A stretch of DNA of 64,000 bases from Chromobacterium sp. ATCC 53434 (GTDB lineage: Bacteria; Pseudomonadota; Gammaproteobacteria; Burkholderiales; Chromobacteriaceae). The stretch covers positions 3,782,001-3,846,000 of the forward strand of contig NZ_CP025429.1 in NCBI RefSeq assembly GCF_002848345.1, in the 5' to 3' direction. The position numbers and the translations under genes are program-made. The notes beneath the pieces were generated by a model. That model saw only the letters and a list, made by a program, of their open reading frames with translations. It was not told the origin of the DNA and did not search any database. Positions within the stretch are counted from its first letter, which is position 1. Each line of letters opens with the position of its first letter. Positions 45,575 to 54,344 of the stretch are shown in pieces.

Positions 45575-46281
45575 ACCGCCCGCTTGACCATCAGGTCCTT
45601 GATCTTGCCGATCGCGCGCGTCGGGTTCAGGCCCTTCGGACACACGTCGACGCAGTTCATGATGCTGTGGCAGCGGAACAGGCGGTACGGATCCTCCAGA
45701 TTGTCCAGACGGTCGCTGGTCGCCTCGTCGCGGGTGTCCGCGATGAAGCGGTAGGCCGCCAACAGGCCGGCCGGGCCGACGAACTTGTCCGGGTTCCACC
45801 AGAACGACGGGCAGGACGTGGAGCAGCACGCGCACAGAATGCACTCGTACAGGCCATCCAGCTCCTTGCGGTCTTCCGGCGACTGGCGACGCTCGCGTTC
45901 CGGCGGCGGCGTGTCGTTGATCACGTACGGCTTGATCGAGTTGTACTGATTGAAGAACTGCGTCAAGTCGACGATCAGGTCGCGCACCACCGGCAGGCCC
46001 GGCAACGGACGCAGCTCGATAGGCTGCTTCAGGCCGCGGAAGTCGGTCAGGCAGGCCAGACCGTTCTTGCCGTTGATGTTCATCGCGTCGGAGCCGCACA
46101 CGCCTTCCCGACAGGAACGGCGGAAGCTCAACGTGTCGTCCTTGGTCTTCAGCTTGACCAGCGCGTCCAGGAGCTTGTGCTCGGTGGCGTCCATGTCAAT
46201 GCTGATGTCCTGCATGTAAGGCTTGGCATCCTTGTCCGGGTCGTAGCGGTAGATGCGGAATTTGACGGTTTCGGTAGTCAT
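45571..46281 (-). CDS. sdhB: Succinate dehydrogenase iron-sulfur subunit SdhB
   Basis: A 236-residue subunit carrying electrons from SdhA to the membrane quinone site. The [2Fe-2S] ligands are C57, C62 and C77 (SCREGVCGSD... GLAC). The [4Fe-4S] and [3Fe-4S] motifs are CILCACCSTSC (147-157) and C204/C210/C214 in FRCHSIMNCVDVCPKGLNP. The start at 46281 (MTTETVKFRIYRYDP) gives the normal length; an open frame continues to 46923 inside sdhA and is a shadow. It lies between sdhA and sdhE. Confidence 0.97.
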   Translation of the reverse strand: MTTETVKFRIYRYDPDKDAKPYMQDISIDMDATEHKLLDALVKLKTKDDTLSFRRSCREGVCGSDAMNINGKNGLACLTDFRGLKQPIELRPLPGLPVVRDLIVDLTQFFNQYNSIKPYVINDTPPPERERRQSPEDRKELDGLYECILCACCSTSCPSFWWNPDKFVGPAGLLAAYRFIADTRDEATSDRLDNLEDPYRLFRCHSIMNCVDVCPKGLNPTRAIGKIKDLMVKRAV

Positions 46282-46295
46282 CTCTGGTCCAACCC

Positions 46296-48068
46296 TTAGT
46301 AGGAGCGGGTCTTCAACGCGATCGTGTCGACGGTCAGCGGCTTCAGGTTCACCGGCTTGTATTCCAGGCGATTGCCATCGCGGAACCACAGCGTGTGCTT
46401 CAGCCAGTTCTTGTCGTCGCGGCCGTTCGGGGTTTCCTCGGTGTCCGGCGCGTCGTCGCGCACGTGGGCGCCGCGGCTCTCGGTGCGGGCGTTGGCCGAG
46501 ATCATCGTGGCCTTGGCCACCTCGATCAGGTTCTCCAGCTCCAGCGCCTCGATGCGGGCGGTGTTGAACACCTTGGACTTGTCGCCGATCTCGGTCTTGG
46601 CCACCAGCTTCTCCACTTCGAGAATCTTGGCGGCGCCCTCGGCCAGCATGTCTTTGAAGCGGAACACGCCGCAGTGCGTCTGCATCGTGCGCTGCAGCTC
46701 GGCGCGGGCCTCGTGCACCTGCACGCCGTTCGTCTGGTTGTCCAGGCGGGCGACGCGGGCGACCGAACGTTCGACGTCGGCCGTCGACAGCTCCGGCAGG
46801 TCTTCCGGGTGCTGCTTGATGAACTCGATCATCGAGTTGGCCGAGCTCTTGCCGAAGACCAACAGGTCCAGCAGCGAGTTCGTGCCCAGGCGGTTGGCGC
46901 CGTGCACCGACGCGCAGGCGCATTCGCCGGCGGCGTAGAAGCCGGATACCGGTTCGCCGTGGATCACCACTTCGCCGTGGTAATTGGTGGGGATGCCGCC
47001 CATCTGGTAGTGGCAGGTCGGCACCACCGGGATCGGGGCCTTGATCGGGTCCACGCCGGCGAACTTGATCGAGATCTCGCGGATGCCCGGCAGCTTGGAC
47101 ATGATCACCTCGGGGTCGAGGTGGGTGATGTCCAACAGCACGTGATCCTTGTTCGGACCGCAGCCGCGGCCTTCGTTGATCTCGGTCACCATCGCGCGCG
47201 ACACCACGTCGCGGGAGGCCAGGTCCTTGGCGTTCGGCGCGTAGCGTTCCATGAAGCGCTCGCCCTGCGCGTTGCGCAGAATGCCGCCTTCGCCGCGCAC
47301 GCCCTCGGTGATCAGCACGCCGGCGCCGGCGACGCCGGTCGGGTGGAACTGCCAGAACTCCATGTCTTCCAGCGGAATGCCGGCGCGGGCGGCCATGCCG
47401 ACGCCGTCGCCGGTATTGATGAAGGCATTGGTCGACGAGGCGAAGATGCGGCCGGCGCCGCCGGTGGCGAACAAGGTGGCCTTGGCCTGGAACACAACGA
47501 TTTCCGACGTTTCCATTTCCATCGCCACCACGCCCTGCACGCGGCCTTCGGCGTCGCGGATCAGGTCAAGCGCCATCCACTCGACGAAGAAGTGGGTGTT
47601 GGCGCGCACATTGCGCTGGTACAGCGCGTGCAGCATCGCGTGGCCGGTACGGTCGGCGGCGGCGCAGGCGCGGCGCACCGGCTTCTCGCCGAAGTTCGAC
47701 ATATGGCCGCCGAACGGACGCTGATAGATGGTGCCGTCGGCGTTGCGGTCGAACGGCATGCCGAAATGCTCCAGCTCCACCACCACCTTCGGCGCCTCGC
47801 GGCACATGAATTCGATCGCGTCCTGGTCGCCCAGCCAGTCCGACCCCTTGACGGTGTCGTACATGTGCCAGTGCCAGTGATCCTCCTCGGAGTTGCCGAG
47901 CGAGGCGGACACGCCGCCCTGGGCGGCCACGGTGTGGGAACGGGTCGGGAACACCTTGGACAGCACGGCGGTCTTCAGGCCGGCCTCCGACAACTGCAGC
48001 GCGGCACGCATGCCGGCGCCGCCGGCGCCCACGATCACTGCATCGAAATGACGAACAGGTACGCCCAT
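46296..48068 (-). CDS. sdhA: Succinate dehydrogenase flavoprotein subunit SdhA
   Basis: A 590-residue catalytic subunit that oxidises succinate to fumarate on a covalently bound FAD. The FAD motif is VIVGAGGAGMRAALQLSEAG, with RSHTVAAQGG holding the flavinylated His. The substrate region is FHPTGVAGAGVLITEGVRGEGG, and the C-terminal block RTESRGAHVRDDAPDTEE is diagnostic. Its ATG overlaps the sdhD stop (TAATG). It works with SdhB at the cytoplasmic side of complex II. Confidence 0.98.
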   Translation of the reverse strand: MGVPVRHFDAVIVGAGGAGMRAALQLSEAGLKTAVLSKVFPTRSHTVAAQGGVSASLGNSEEDHWHWHMYDTVKGSDWLGDQDAIEFMCREAPKVVVELEHFGMPFDRNADGTIYQRPFGGHMSNFGEKPVRRACAAADRTGHAMLHALYQRNVRANTHFFVEWMALDLIRDAEGRVQGVVAMEMETSEIVVFQAKATLFATGGAGRIFASSTNAFINTGDGVGMAARAGIPLEDMEFWQFHPTGVAGAGVLITEGVRGEGGILRNAQGERFMERYAPNAKDLASRDVVSRAMVTEINEGRGCGPNKDHVLLDITHLDPEVIMSKLPGIREISIKFAGVDPIKAPIPVVPTCHYQMGGIPTNYHGEVVIHGEPVSGFYAAGECACASVHGANRLGTNSLLDLLVFGKSSANSMIEFIKQHPEDLPELSTADVERSVARVARLDNQTNGVQVHEARAELQRTMQTHCGVFRFKDMLAEGAAKILEVEKLVAKTEIGDKSKVFNTARIEALELENLIEVAKATMISANARTESRGAHVRDDAPDTEETPNGRDDKNWLKHTLWFRDGNRLEYKPVNLKPLTVDTIALKTRSY

Positions 48069-48412
48069 TACAGCCCCCAGACCACTTTAACGGAATAGAT
48101 GAAACAGGAAACCAGCCAAACGATGGTGAACACGTGCAGCGACAGGCGGATGCCCACCGGCTTGACGTAGTCCATCCACACGTCGCGGATGCCCACCCAT
48201 ACGTGCAGGAACAGCGCCAGCAGCGTCACCTGGGTGAACAGCTGGACCCAGGTATGGCTGAACAGCTCCTTCCAGCTCTCGTAGCCGGACGGCAGCGCCA
48301 GCAGGAACAGCGCCAGTCCCACGGTGTAAATCAGCATGATCACGGCGGTGACCCGCTGCATGATCCAATCGCGCAGGCCGTAGCCGGCGCCGACGACGTG
48401 GCGGTTTACCAT
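48068..48412 (-). CDS. sdhD: Succinate dehydrogenase membrane anchor subunit SdhD
   Basis: A 114-residue inner-membrane subunit with three transmembrane helices (about 15-37, 54-76 and 92-111). The LHVWVGIRDVWMDYVKP motif holds the quinone-site Asp-Tyr. With SdhC it binds haem b and ubiquinone. The stop overlaps the sdhA start and the start overlaps the sdhC end. Confidence 0.95.
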   Translation of the reverse strand: MVNRHVVGAGYGLRDWIMQRVTAVIMLIYTVGLALFLLALPSGYESWKELFSHTWVQLFTQVTLLALFLHVWVGIRDVWMDYVKPVGIRLSLHVFTIVWLVSCFIYSVKVVWGL

Positions 48413-48783
48413 AGTGCGATACCTCCCAGAACCGCGGTCAGCACCAGGCTGACGGCCAGCACGGTCTTGGCGGTGGCGCGGGCGGTCTCGAGTTCGAGAC
48501 CCTTATGAATGTCGAGGAACAGAAAGCGGATGCCGGCACAGAAGTGGTGCATATAGGCCCAGATCAGACCCAGCAGCACCAGCTTCATCAGCGGGTGCGA
48601 TACCACGGCGCGGTAGGTTTCGAACGATTCGGCGGAACTGAGCGAACCGTGCAGCAGGTAGATCAACAGCGGGAGGGAAAAGAACAGCGCCACACCACTG
48701 ACCCGGTGCAGGATGGAGACGAAGCCCGGCACGGGCAGTCTGATCCTGGCCAAGTCCAGATGCTTCGGTCTTTGCTTCTGCAT
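48406..48783 (-). CDS. sdhC: Succinate dehydrogenase cytochrome b556 subunit SdhC
   Basis: A 125-residue three-helix membrane protein. The N-terminal KHLDLARIRLPVPGFVSILHRVSGVALFF holds the quinone-site Ser-Ile-x-His-Arg pattern, and WAYMHHFCAGIRFLFLD contains the haem-b axial His. It is the first gene of sdhCDAB-sdhE-gltA and overlaps sdhD by 7 bases. AAGGAAAG precedes the ATG at 48783. Confidence 0.95.
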   Translation of the reverse strand: MQKQRPKHLDLARIRLPVPGFVSILHRVSGVALFFSLPLLIYLLHGSLSSAESFETYRAVVSHPLMKLVLLGLIWAYMHHFCAGIRFLFLDIHKGLELETARATAKTVLAVSLVLTAVLGGIALW

Positions 48784-48804
48784 AAGGCTTTCCTTGGATG
48801 TTTT

Positions 48805-48820
48805 GTGACCAAGTGGTTAC
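48805..48820. promoter_or_regulatory. Candidate operator just upstream of sdhC
   Basis: GTGACCAAGTGGTTAC is an imperfect palindrome (12 of 16 positions symmetric), 22 bases before the sdhC start. Its position downstream of the likely promoter suits a repressor site. Confidence 0.35.
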
Positions 48821-48895
48821 ACGGGGGACGCCCACCTTGGACGCCCGCCCGACAGGCTGCGGCCCTGATCCGGGGCCGGAGCCTGCCATTTCCTG

Positions 48896-48925
48896 GCATA
48901 TCGCGACTATTCGTTTGCGATATGC
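48896..48925. promoter_or_regulatory. Candidate operator in the sdh promoter region
   Basis: GCATATCGC (48896-48904) and GCGATATGC (48917-48925) are perfect 9-bp inverted arms separated by 12 bases, about 115-140 bases upstream of sdhC. A possible -10 (TAGAAT on the minus strand) lies just upstream of the element. The regulator is unknown; the adjacent GntR gene is a candidate. Confidence 0.4.
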
Positions 48926-49001
48926 GCCGGGGATTCTAACAAATGTTGGCCTATACCGCGCCGCTTACGCCTGTTTTAATCCAGATCAAACTCTTCGCGC
49001 G

Positions 49002-49736
49002 TCAGCCGTGCTTCACTGTATAGGCCAGCTGGTGCGTCAGGCAGTAACGCTGCCGCCACTCCAGCGGCCGGCCGTCCATGTCCGCCGACAGGCGCAGCAG
49101 GCACAGGGCCGGCACGTCGGCCACCATGCCGGTGACGCCCAACAGGCCCGCCTCCTCGCGCGGCAGCATCTCGGCGCGGAACTGCTCGCTGACCGCGCGC
49201 AGCCGCGTGCCGAAGCGCTGCTGCAAAGTGGCGTACACGCCGGCCGAACTGCGCAGCCAGCGCGCCTCCATGCCCTCGAACGGCTCGGCCGGCAGCAACA
49301 CGTCGTCCAGCGCCACCGGGGCGCCGTGCCAGCGCCACAGCTGGCGAATTCTCAATAAAGGCGCCAGGCGCCGCAATTGCAAAGCCTCGGCGATGTCCTC
49401 GCTGGCATTCAGTCGGGACAGGCCGAGAAATTCGCGCACCAATTCGTCGGGCCGCTCGAAGAACAGGCCCGGCGTCAACAACGCCGCGTCGCCCCAGTCG
49501 CCGGGCACCGGCTCCACATACGTGCCCCGCCCCTGCTGCCGGTACAACAGGCCGTCCGCCACCAACTCGGACAGCGCCTTGCGCACCGTGCCCTGGCTGG
49601 CCCCCAGCGCGTCGGCCAGTTCCCACTCGCTTGGCAGCGCGTCATGCGCCTGCCACTCTCCGTCGCCTATCCGCTGCTGCAACAGCTGCTTGACCTGGAC
49701 GTACAGCGGCTGTCTCTTCAGCGTATTGGCTGTCAT
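49002..49736 (-). CDS. GntR-family (HutC/UTRA subfamily) transcriptional regulator
   Basis: A 244-residue regulator with an N-terminal winged helix ([41 protein letters not shown]) and a C-terminal UTRA ligand domain ([16 protein letters not shown]... [21 protein letters not shown]). It lies between divergent mdh and the sdh operon, a gene order seen in other betaproteobacteria, so it very likely controls TCA genes on both sides in response to a carboxylic acid. The ATG at 49736 gives the family length; the longer frame to 49853 runs through the palindromic operator region. Confidence 0.9.
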   Translation of the reverse strand: MTANTLKRQPLYVQVKQLLQQRIGDGEWQAHDALPSEWELADALGASQGTVRKALSELVADGLLYRQQGRGTYVEPVPGDWGDAALLTPGLFFERPDELVREFLGLSRLNASEDIAEALQLRRLAPLLRIRQLWRWHGAPVALDDVLLPAEPFEGMEARWLRSSAGVYATLQQRFGTRLRAVSEQFRAEMLPREEAGLLGVTGMVADVPALCLLRLSADMDGRPLEWRQRYCLTHQLAYTVKHG

Positions 49737-49777
49737 GGTCTGTGTTTTAACACCAAACAAATCAAGCGTAAAGGTAA

Positions 49778-49798
49778 GTCTTATATAAGACATAAGAC
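49778..49798. promoter_or_regulatory. Palindromic operator candidate between the GntR gene and mdh
   Basis: GTCTTATATAAGAC (49778-49791) is a perfect 14-bp palindrome, and a third half-site ATAAGAC follows at 49792-49798. It lies 42 bases upstream of the GntR start and 137 bases upstream of mdh, as expected for an autoregulated GntR-family protein. Confidence 0.6.
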
Positions 49799-49934
49799 TC
49801 AAACGCTCGTTTGGCGACTTATTGTTGGCGGCATAGTCCAAATCGATAAACACCGTGATACACTTCAGGCCACATCTATACTGCAGAGCAACATCTGCAG
49901 TTCATTATCGGATACGTCAAAGGAGAGTCCGCCA

Positions 49935-50915
49935 ATGAAAGCCCCCGTTCGCGTTGCCGTTACCGGCGCTGCCGGCCAAATCGGCTACAGCCTGCTGTTC
50001 CGCATTGCCAGTGGTGAAATGCTGGGCAAGGACCAGCCGGTGATCCTGCACCTGCTGGACCTGCCGCAGGCCCAAACCGCGCTGAAGGGCGTGATGATGG
50101 AGCTGGAAGACTGTGCCTTCCCGCTGCTGGCCGGCATGGTGGCCACCGATGACCCGAACGTTGCCTTCAAGGATGTGAAGGTTGCCCTGCTGGTCGGCGC
50201 CCGTCCGCGCAGCAAGGGCATGGAGCGCAAGGACCTCCTGGAAGCCAACGGCGCCATCTTCACCGTTCAGGGCAAGGCGCTGAACGACCACGCCGCCCGC
50301 GACGTCAAGGTGCTGGTGGTGGGCAACCCGGCCAACACCAACGCCTGGATCGCGATGAAGTCCGCTCCGGATCTGGATCCGAAAAACTTCACCGCCATGT
50401 TGCGTCTTGACCACAATCGCGCGCTGTCGCAGATCGCCGCCAAGACCGGCAAGCCGGTGGCCGCGATCGAGAAGCTGGCCGTGTGGGGCAACCACTCGCC
50501 GACCATGTACGCCGACTACCGCTTCGCCACCATCGATGGCCAATCGGTCAAGACGATGATCAACGACGACGTGTGGAACCGCGACACCTTCCTGCCGACC
50601 GTCGGCAAGCGCGGCGCCGCCATCATCGAAGCGCGCGGCCTGTCGTCCGCCGCCTCCGCCGCCAACGCCGCCATCGACCACATCCACGACTGGGTGCTGG
50701 GCAGCAACGGCAAGTGGGTGACCATGGGCATTCCGTCCGACGGCTCCTACGGCATCCCGGAAGGCGTGATGTACGGCGTACCGGTTGTATGCGAAAATGG
50801 CGAATACAAGCGAGTTGAAGGTCTGGAAATCGACGCGTTCAGCCGCGAGCGCATGGACCTGACCCTGGCCGAACTGGAAGAAGAGCGCGCAGCCATCGCG
50901 CATCTGTTCGGCTGA
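49935..50915 (+). CDS. mdh: Malate dehydrogenase
   Basis: A 326-residue NAD-dependent enzyme of the lactate/malate dehydrogenase family that converts malate to oxaloacetate, the acceptor for the GltA reaction encoded nearby. The NAD motif [15 protein letters not shown], the mobile-loop region [15 protein letters not shown] with substrate Arg residues, and the catalytic His in [15 protein letters not shown] are visible. This is the cytoplasmic-type (long, LDH-like) bacterial Mdh. AAAGGAGAG lies upstream of the ATG at 49935. It is divergent from the GntR gene. Confidence 0.97.
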   Translation: MKAPVRVAVTGAAGQIGYSLLFRIASGEMLGKDQPVILHLLDLPQAQTALKGVMMELEDCAFPLLAGMVATDDPNVAFKDVKVALLVGARPRSKGMERKDLLEANGAIFTVQGKALNDHAARDVKVLVVGNPANTNAWIAMKSAPDLDPKNFTAMLRLDHNRALSQIAAKTGKPVAAIEKLAVWGNHSPTMYADYRFATIDGQSVKTMINDDVWNRDTFLPTVGKRGAAIIEARGLSSAASAANAAIDHIHDWVLGSNGKWVTMGIPSDGSYGIPEGVMYGVPVVCENGEYKRVEGLEIDAFSRERMDLTLAELEEERAAIAHLFG

Positions 50916-50934
50916 TTTCCGGCCCGACCGAGAC

Positions 50935-50960
50935 AAAGCGCACCAAGCGGTGCGCTTTTT
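50935..50960 (+). terminator. Terminator of mdh
   Basis: The stem AAAGCGCACC/GGTGCGCTTT with a four-base loop is followed by further T residues, 19 bases past the mdh stop. Confidence 0.88.
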
Positions 50961-51026
50961 GTCTTTGGTCAAACCGCAAAACCGCATTTGAATTTACCAA
51001 TACAGACTGCCATTTGGAGCGAGAGC

Positions 51027-52134
51027 ATGATTGAAGTTGAAGTCCAGAACCAAATCGCGGCCAAAATCGAAGACCTGGCCGCCCGCGCCGCCGATATTCG
51101 GGGGTATCTTTGACTACGACGGTAAAAAAGACCGTCTGGAAGAAGTTTCCCGCCTGACCGAAGACCCGGAAATCTGGAACGAGCCGAAGAAAGCCCAGGA
51201 ACTGGGCCGCGAGCGCAAGCAGCTGGAAGACGTGGTGCTGGTGCTGGACAGCATCATCGCCGCCGTCGACGACAGCCGCGAACTGTTTGAGATGGGCAAG
51301 AGCGAGGAAGACGACGACACCCTCCTCGCGGTGCAGGCCGATCTGGAAGAAGTGGAAGAGAAAGTGGCGAAGATGGAATTCCGCCGCATGTTCCACGATC
51401 CGATGGACCCCACCAACTGCTTCATCGACATCCAGGCCGGCGCCGGCGGCACCGAAGCCCAGGACTGGGCCGGCATGCTCTTGCGCATGTACACCCGCTA
51501 CGCCGAACGCAAGGGCTTCAAGGTGGACGTGCTGGAACTGTCCGAAGGCGAAGTGGCCGGCGTCACCAGCGCCACGCTGAAAATCGAGGGCGAATACGCC
51601 TACGGCCTGCTGCGCACCGAAGTGGGCGTGCACCGCCTGGTCCGCGTGTCGCCGTTCGACTCCAACGCCCGCCGCCACACCTCGTTCTCGTCCGTCTTCG
51701 TCTACCCCGAGGTGGACGACAGCTTCGAGATCGACATCAACCCGGCCGATGTGCGCACCGACACCTACCGCGCCTCCGGCGCCGGCGGCCAGCACATCAA
51801 CAAGACCGACTCGGCGGTGCGCCTGACCCACATCCCGACCAATATCGTCGTGCAGTGCCAGAACGACCGTTCCCAGCACCGCAACCGCGACGAGGCCTGG
51901 CAGATGCTGCGCGCCAAGCTGTACGAGCTGGAACTGAAGAAGCGCAACGAAGCCAAGCAGGCGCTGGAAGACACCAAGACCGACGTGGGCTGGGGCCACC
52001 AGATCCGCTCCTACGTGTTCGACCAGTCGCGGATCAAGGATTTGCGCACCAGCTATGAAGTGGGCAACATCAAGGGCGTCATGGACGGCGACCTGGACGG
52101 CTTCATCGAAGCCAGCCTGAAACAGGGCGTGTAA
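51027..52134 (+). CDS. prfB: Peptide chain release factor 2, with programmed +1 frameshift
   Basis: RF2 recognises UGA and UAA stop codons. The gene is in two frames: 28 codons from the ATG at 51027 ([20 protein letters not shown]...) to an in-frame TGA at 51111-51113, then the remaining 340 codons in the +1 frame from GAC at 51112. The site CGG-GGG-TAT-CTT-TGA-C is the classical autoregulatory frameshift signal: a Shine-Dalgarno-like GGGGG, the slippery CTT and the weak UGAC stop. The full product is 368 residues with the SPF recognition motif ([10 protein letters not shown]) and the catalytic GGQ ([14 protein letters not shown]). This is normal regulation, not damage. lysS follows. Confidence 0.97.
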
Positions 52135-52143
52135 GCCATATTG

Positions 52144-52168
52144 GGCCGGCTCCTTCGCGGAGCCGGCC
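52144..52168 (+). terminator. Hairpin between prfB and lysS
   Basis: The perfect GGCCGGCTCC/GGAGCCGGCC stem has a five-base loop. It is followed by only two T residues and then CGCGTTGTCGTTTT, so termination may be partial, allowing read-through into lysS. Confidence 0.55.
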
Positions 52169-52224
52169 TTCGCGTTGTCGTTTTAGTTAATTGCCGAAGG
52201 AACCCTACCCGGCACGGAGTCATC

Positions 52225-53733
52225 ATGTCTGATCACGAACAAGCACAGGCGCAAAGCCAAGACGAAAACCAGATCATGGCGGAACGCCGCCTGAAACTGA
52301 AGGCGATCCGCGAAAAGGGCATCGCCTACCCCAACGACTTCAAACGCAGCCACTTCGCCAAACCGCTGCAGGACGACCACGCCGCCAAAGAGGCAGAGGC
52401 GCTGGAAGCCGAGAAAATCGAAGTCGCCGTCGCCGGCCGCATGATGCTTAAACGTGTGATGGGCAAAGCCAGTTTCGCCACGCTGCAGGACAGCAGCGGC
52501 CGCATCCAGGCCTTCGTCTCCCGCGACAATGTCGGCGAAGACGTCTACGCCGACTTCAAGCGCTGGGACCTGGGCGACATCGTCGCCGTCAAGGGCGTGC
52601 TGTTCAAGACCAAGACCGGCGAGCTGACCGTGCAGGCGACCGAAGTGCGCATGCTGTCGAAGAATATCCGTCCGCTGCCGGAGAAATTCCACGGCATCGC
52701 CGACCAGGAAACCAAGTACCGCCAACGCTACGCCGACCTGATCATGAGTGAGGAAAGCCGCGACACCTTCATCAAGCGCTCCAAGATCGTGCAGAAGGTG
52801 CGCGACGTGATGGTGGGCGAAGGCTACCTGGAAGTGGAAACCCCGATGATGCACCCGATTCCGGGCGGCGCGTCGGCCAAACCGTTCGTCACCCACCACA
52901 ACGCGCTGGACATGCCGCTCTACCTGCGCATCGCGCCGGAGCTGTATCTGAAGCGCCTGGTGGTGGGCGGCCTGGAACGCGTGTTCGAGATCAACCGCAA
53001 CTTCCGCAACGAGGGGATGAGCACGCGCCACAACCCCGAGTTCACCATGATCGAGTTCTACGAAGCGTATAGCGACTACCAGCGCATGATGGAGATGACC
53101 GAAACCATCATCCGCGAGTGCGCGCTGGTTTCCTGCGGCGCCACCACCGTGTCCTACCAGGGCAAGGAAGTGGACCTGGGCAAGCCGTTCGACCGCTTCA
53201 CCATCGTCGAAGCGATCAAGCACTACAACCCGCAATACACCGACGCGCAGCTGTCCGACGCCGCCTGGGTGGCCAGCGAGATCAAGCGCCTGGGCGGCAA
53301 GCTGCCCCCGGCGCCGGGCCTGGGCAGCCTGCAGCTGGCGCTGTTCGAGGAATGCGCCGAGAGCTTGCTGTGGAACCCGACCTTCATCATCGACTACCCG
53401 GTGGAAGTCTCCCCGCTGGCCCGCGGCTCCGACACCCAGCCGGGCCTGACCGAGCGCTTCGAACTGTTCATCGTCGGCCGCGAACACGCCAACGGCTACT
53501 CCGAGTTGAACGACCCGGAAGACCAGGCCGCCCGTTTCCAGGCTCAGGTGGCCCAGAAGGACGCCGGCGACGACGAGGCGATGCACTACGACGCCGACTA
53601 CATCCGCGCGATGGAATACGGCCTGCCGCCCACCGGCGGCTGCGGCATCGGCATCGACCGCCTGGTGATGCTGCTGACCGATGCGCCGTCTATCCGGGAT
53701 GTGATCTTGTTCCCGCAGATGCGTCCGGAGTAA
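52225..53733 (+). CDS. lysS: Lysyl-tRNA synthetase (class II)
   Basis: A 502-residue class II synthetase. An anticodon-binding OB fold ([31 protein letters not shown]) is followed by the catalytic domain. Motif 2 is [29 protein letters not shown] and motif 3 is [19 protein letters not shown]. The ATG at 52225 ([22 protein letters not shown]) gives the usual E. coli-like length; a frame open to 52141 runs through the intergenic hairpin. The prfB-lysS pair is conserved in many proteobacteria. Confidence 0.97.
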   Translation: MSDHEQAQAQSQDENQIMAERRLKLKAIREKGIAYPNDFKRSHFAKPLQDDHAAKEAEALEAEKIEVAVAGRMMLKRVMGKASFATLQDSSGRIQAFVSRDNVGEDVYADFKRWDLGDIVAVKGVLFKTKTGELTVQATEVRMLSKNIRPLPEKFHGIADQETKYRQRYADLIMSEESRDTFIKRSKIVQKVRDVMVGEGYLEVETPMMHPIPGGASAKPFVTHHNALDMPLYLRIAPELYLKRLVVGGLERVFEINRNFRNEGMSTRHNPEFTMIEFYEAYSDYQRMMEMTETIIRECALVSCGATTVSYQGKEVDLGKPFDRFTIVEAIKHYNPQYTDAQLSDAAWVASEIKRLGGKLPPAPGLGSLQLALFEECAESLLWNPTFIIDYPVEVSPLARGSDTQPGLTERFELFIVGREHANGYSELNDPEDQAARFQAQVAQKDAGDDEAMHYDADYIRAMEYGLPPTGGCGIGIDRLVMLLTDAPSIRDVILFPQMRPE

Positions 53734-53762
53734 GCTTTAGCAAGCTTACATTGGGCTAAAGA

Positions 53763-53797
53763 GAAAGCCGCTCACTGCAAGGTGGGCGGCTTTTTTA
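53763..53797 (+). terminator. Terminator of lysS
   Basis: AAAGCCGCTCAC pairs with GTGGGCGGCTTT with one mismatch, followed by TTTT; it lies about 30 bases past the lysS stop. Confidence 0.85.
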
Positions 53798-54278
53798 TGA
53801 AAATTGCATGCAACTTCCATCCATTGCCTGGAAAGCTTATGGATGACGCCCAACTCACCCCCTCCCTCTCACAACTCAGGATTGAAAAGCAACCTCTGTT
53901 AGCACGGATTGGAACATTGATAGAATGGGTCAAGTACTGGCAGCCTGGGTCGATAAAACGTAGTGAAGTGAAGATTCTGTAGCCTGTGGATCAATAGAAA
54001 AACTACCAATCAACAAAAATGAAGGTTTGGCTAACAGTATTAATGTCAAGCACATAGTCATTCATCTACCTGAAAGATCACGTCCCCACTCTCTCCTTCA
54101 TGCAGACTAAGGGGTTAGCAAGAAGTGTGCTCTGAAATACTCTAACATAAGGTCTATATTCGTGGCTTTTCGGCACTTTTCTAAAGTGGCTCAAAAATGG
54201 CTTCTAGCTAGCCTCTGATAGGTCTATTCTACGTATTGCACAGGGCTATGCGACCATCTAGCAAAACAGGACAAAGTC
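53798..54278. other. A/T-rich stretch without recognisable genes
   Basis: About 480 bases of lower-GC sequence lie between lysS and IS copy 1. One short frame (53797-53982, 61 codons) is open but has no clear ribosome-binding site and no recognisable similarity. I see no RNA gene here. The change in base composition marks the start of the accessory region. Confidence 0.4.
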
Positions 54279-54344
54279 ATGAAGCATGCAACAGCTAACG
54301 AACTGGCTAATTCGGGACGGTTTCTCTCTGCATCCAAAGTACTA
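54279..54344 (+). pseudogene. Possible 5' end of a gene interrupted by IS copy 1
   Basis: An ATG at 54279 preceded by AGGAC starts an open frame (MKHATANELANSGRFLSASK) that runs directly into the IS terminus. After removal of the IS and one TA it would continue for only about 13 residues before a stop in the inter-IS segment, so the remaining gene is lost or rearranged. I do not recognise the family. Confidence 0.3.

Noticed and set aside
45571..46923. sdhB extended to 450 residues
   Set aside because: The extension is the out-of-phase shadow of sdhA; the start at 46281 gives the normal 236-residue subunit.
51031..52134. Reading prfB as a gene starting in the +1 frame at an alternative codon (367 residues)
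   Set aside because: The N-terminus in that frame ([13 protein letters not shown]) is unlike RF2, while the programmed frameshift from the ATG at 51027 gives the family sequence.
53782..53982. 66-codon frame after the lysS terminator
   Set aside because: Its start lies in the terminator stem, no ribosome-binding site is seen before its internal ATG, and no family is recognisable; listed only within the intergenic note.
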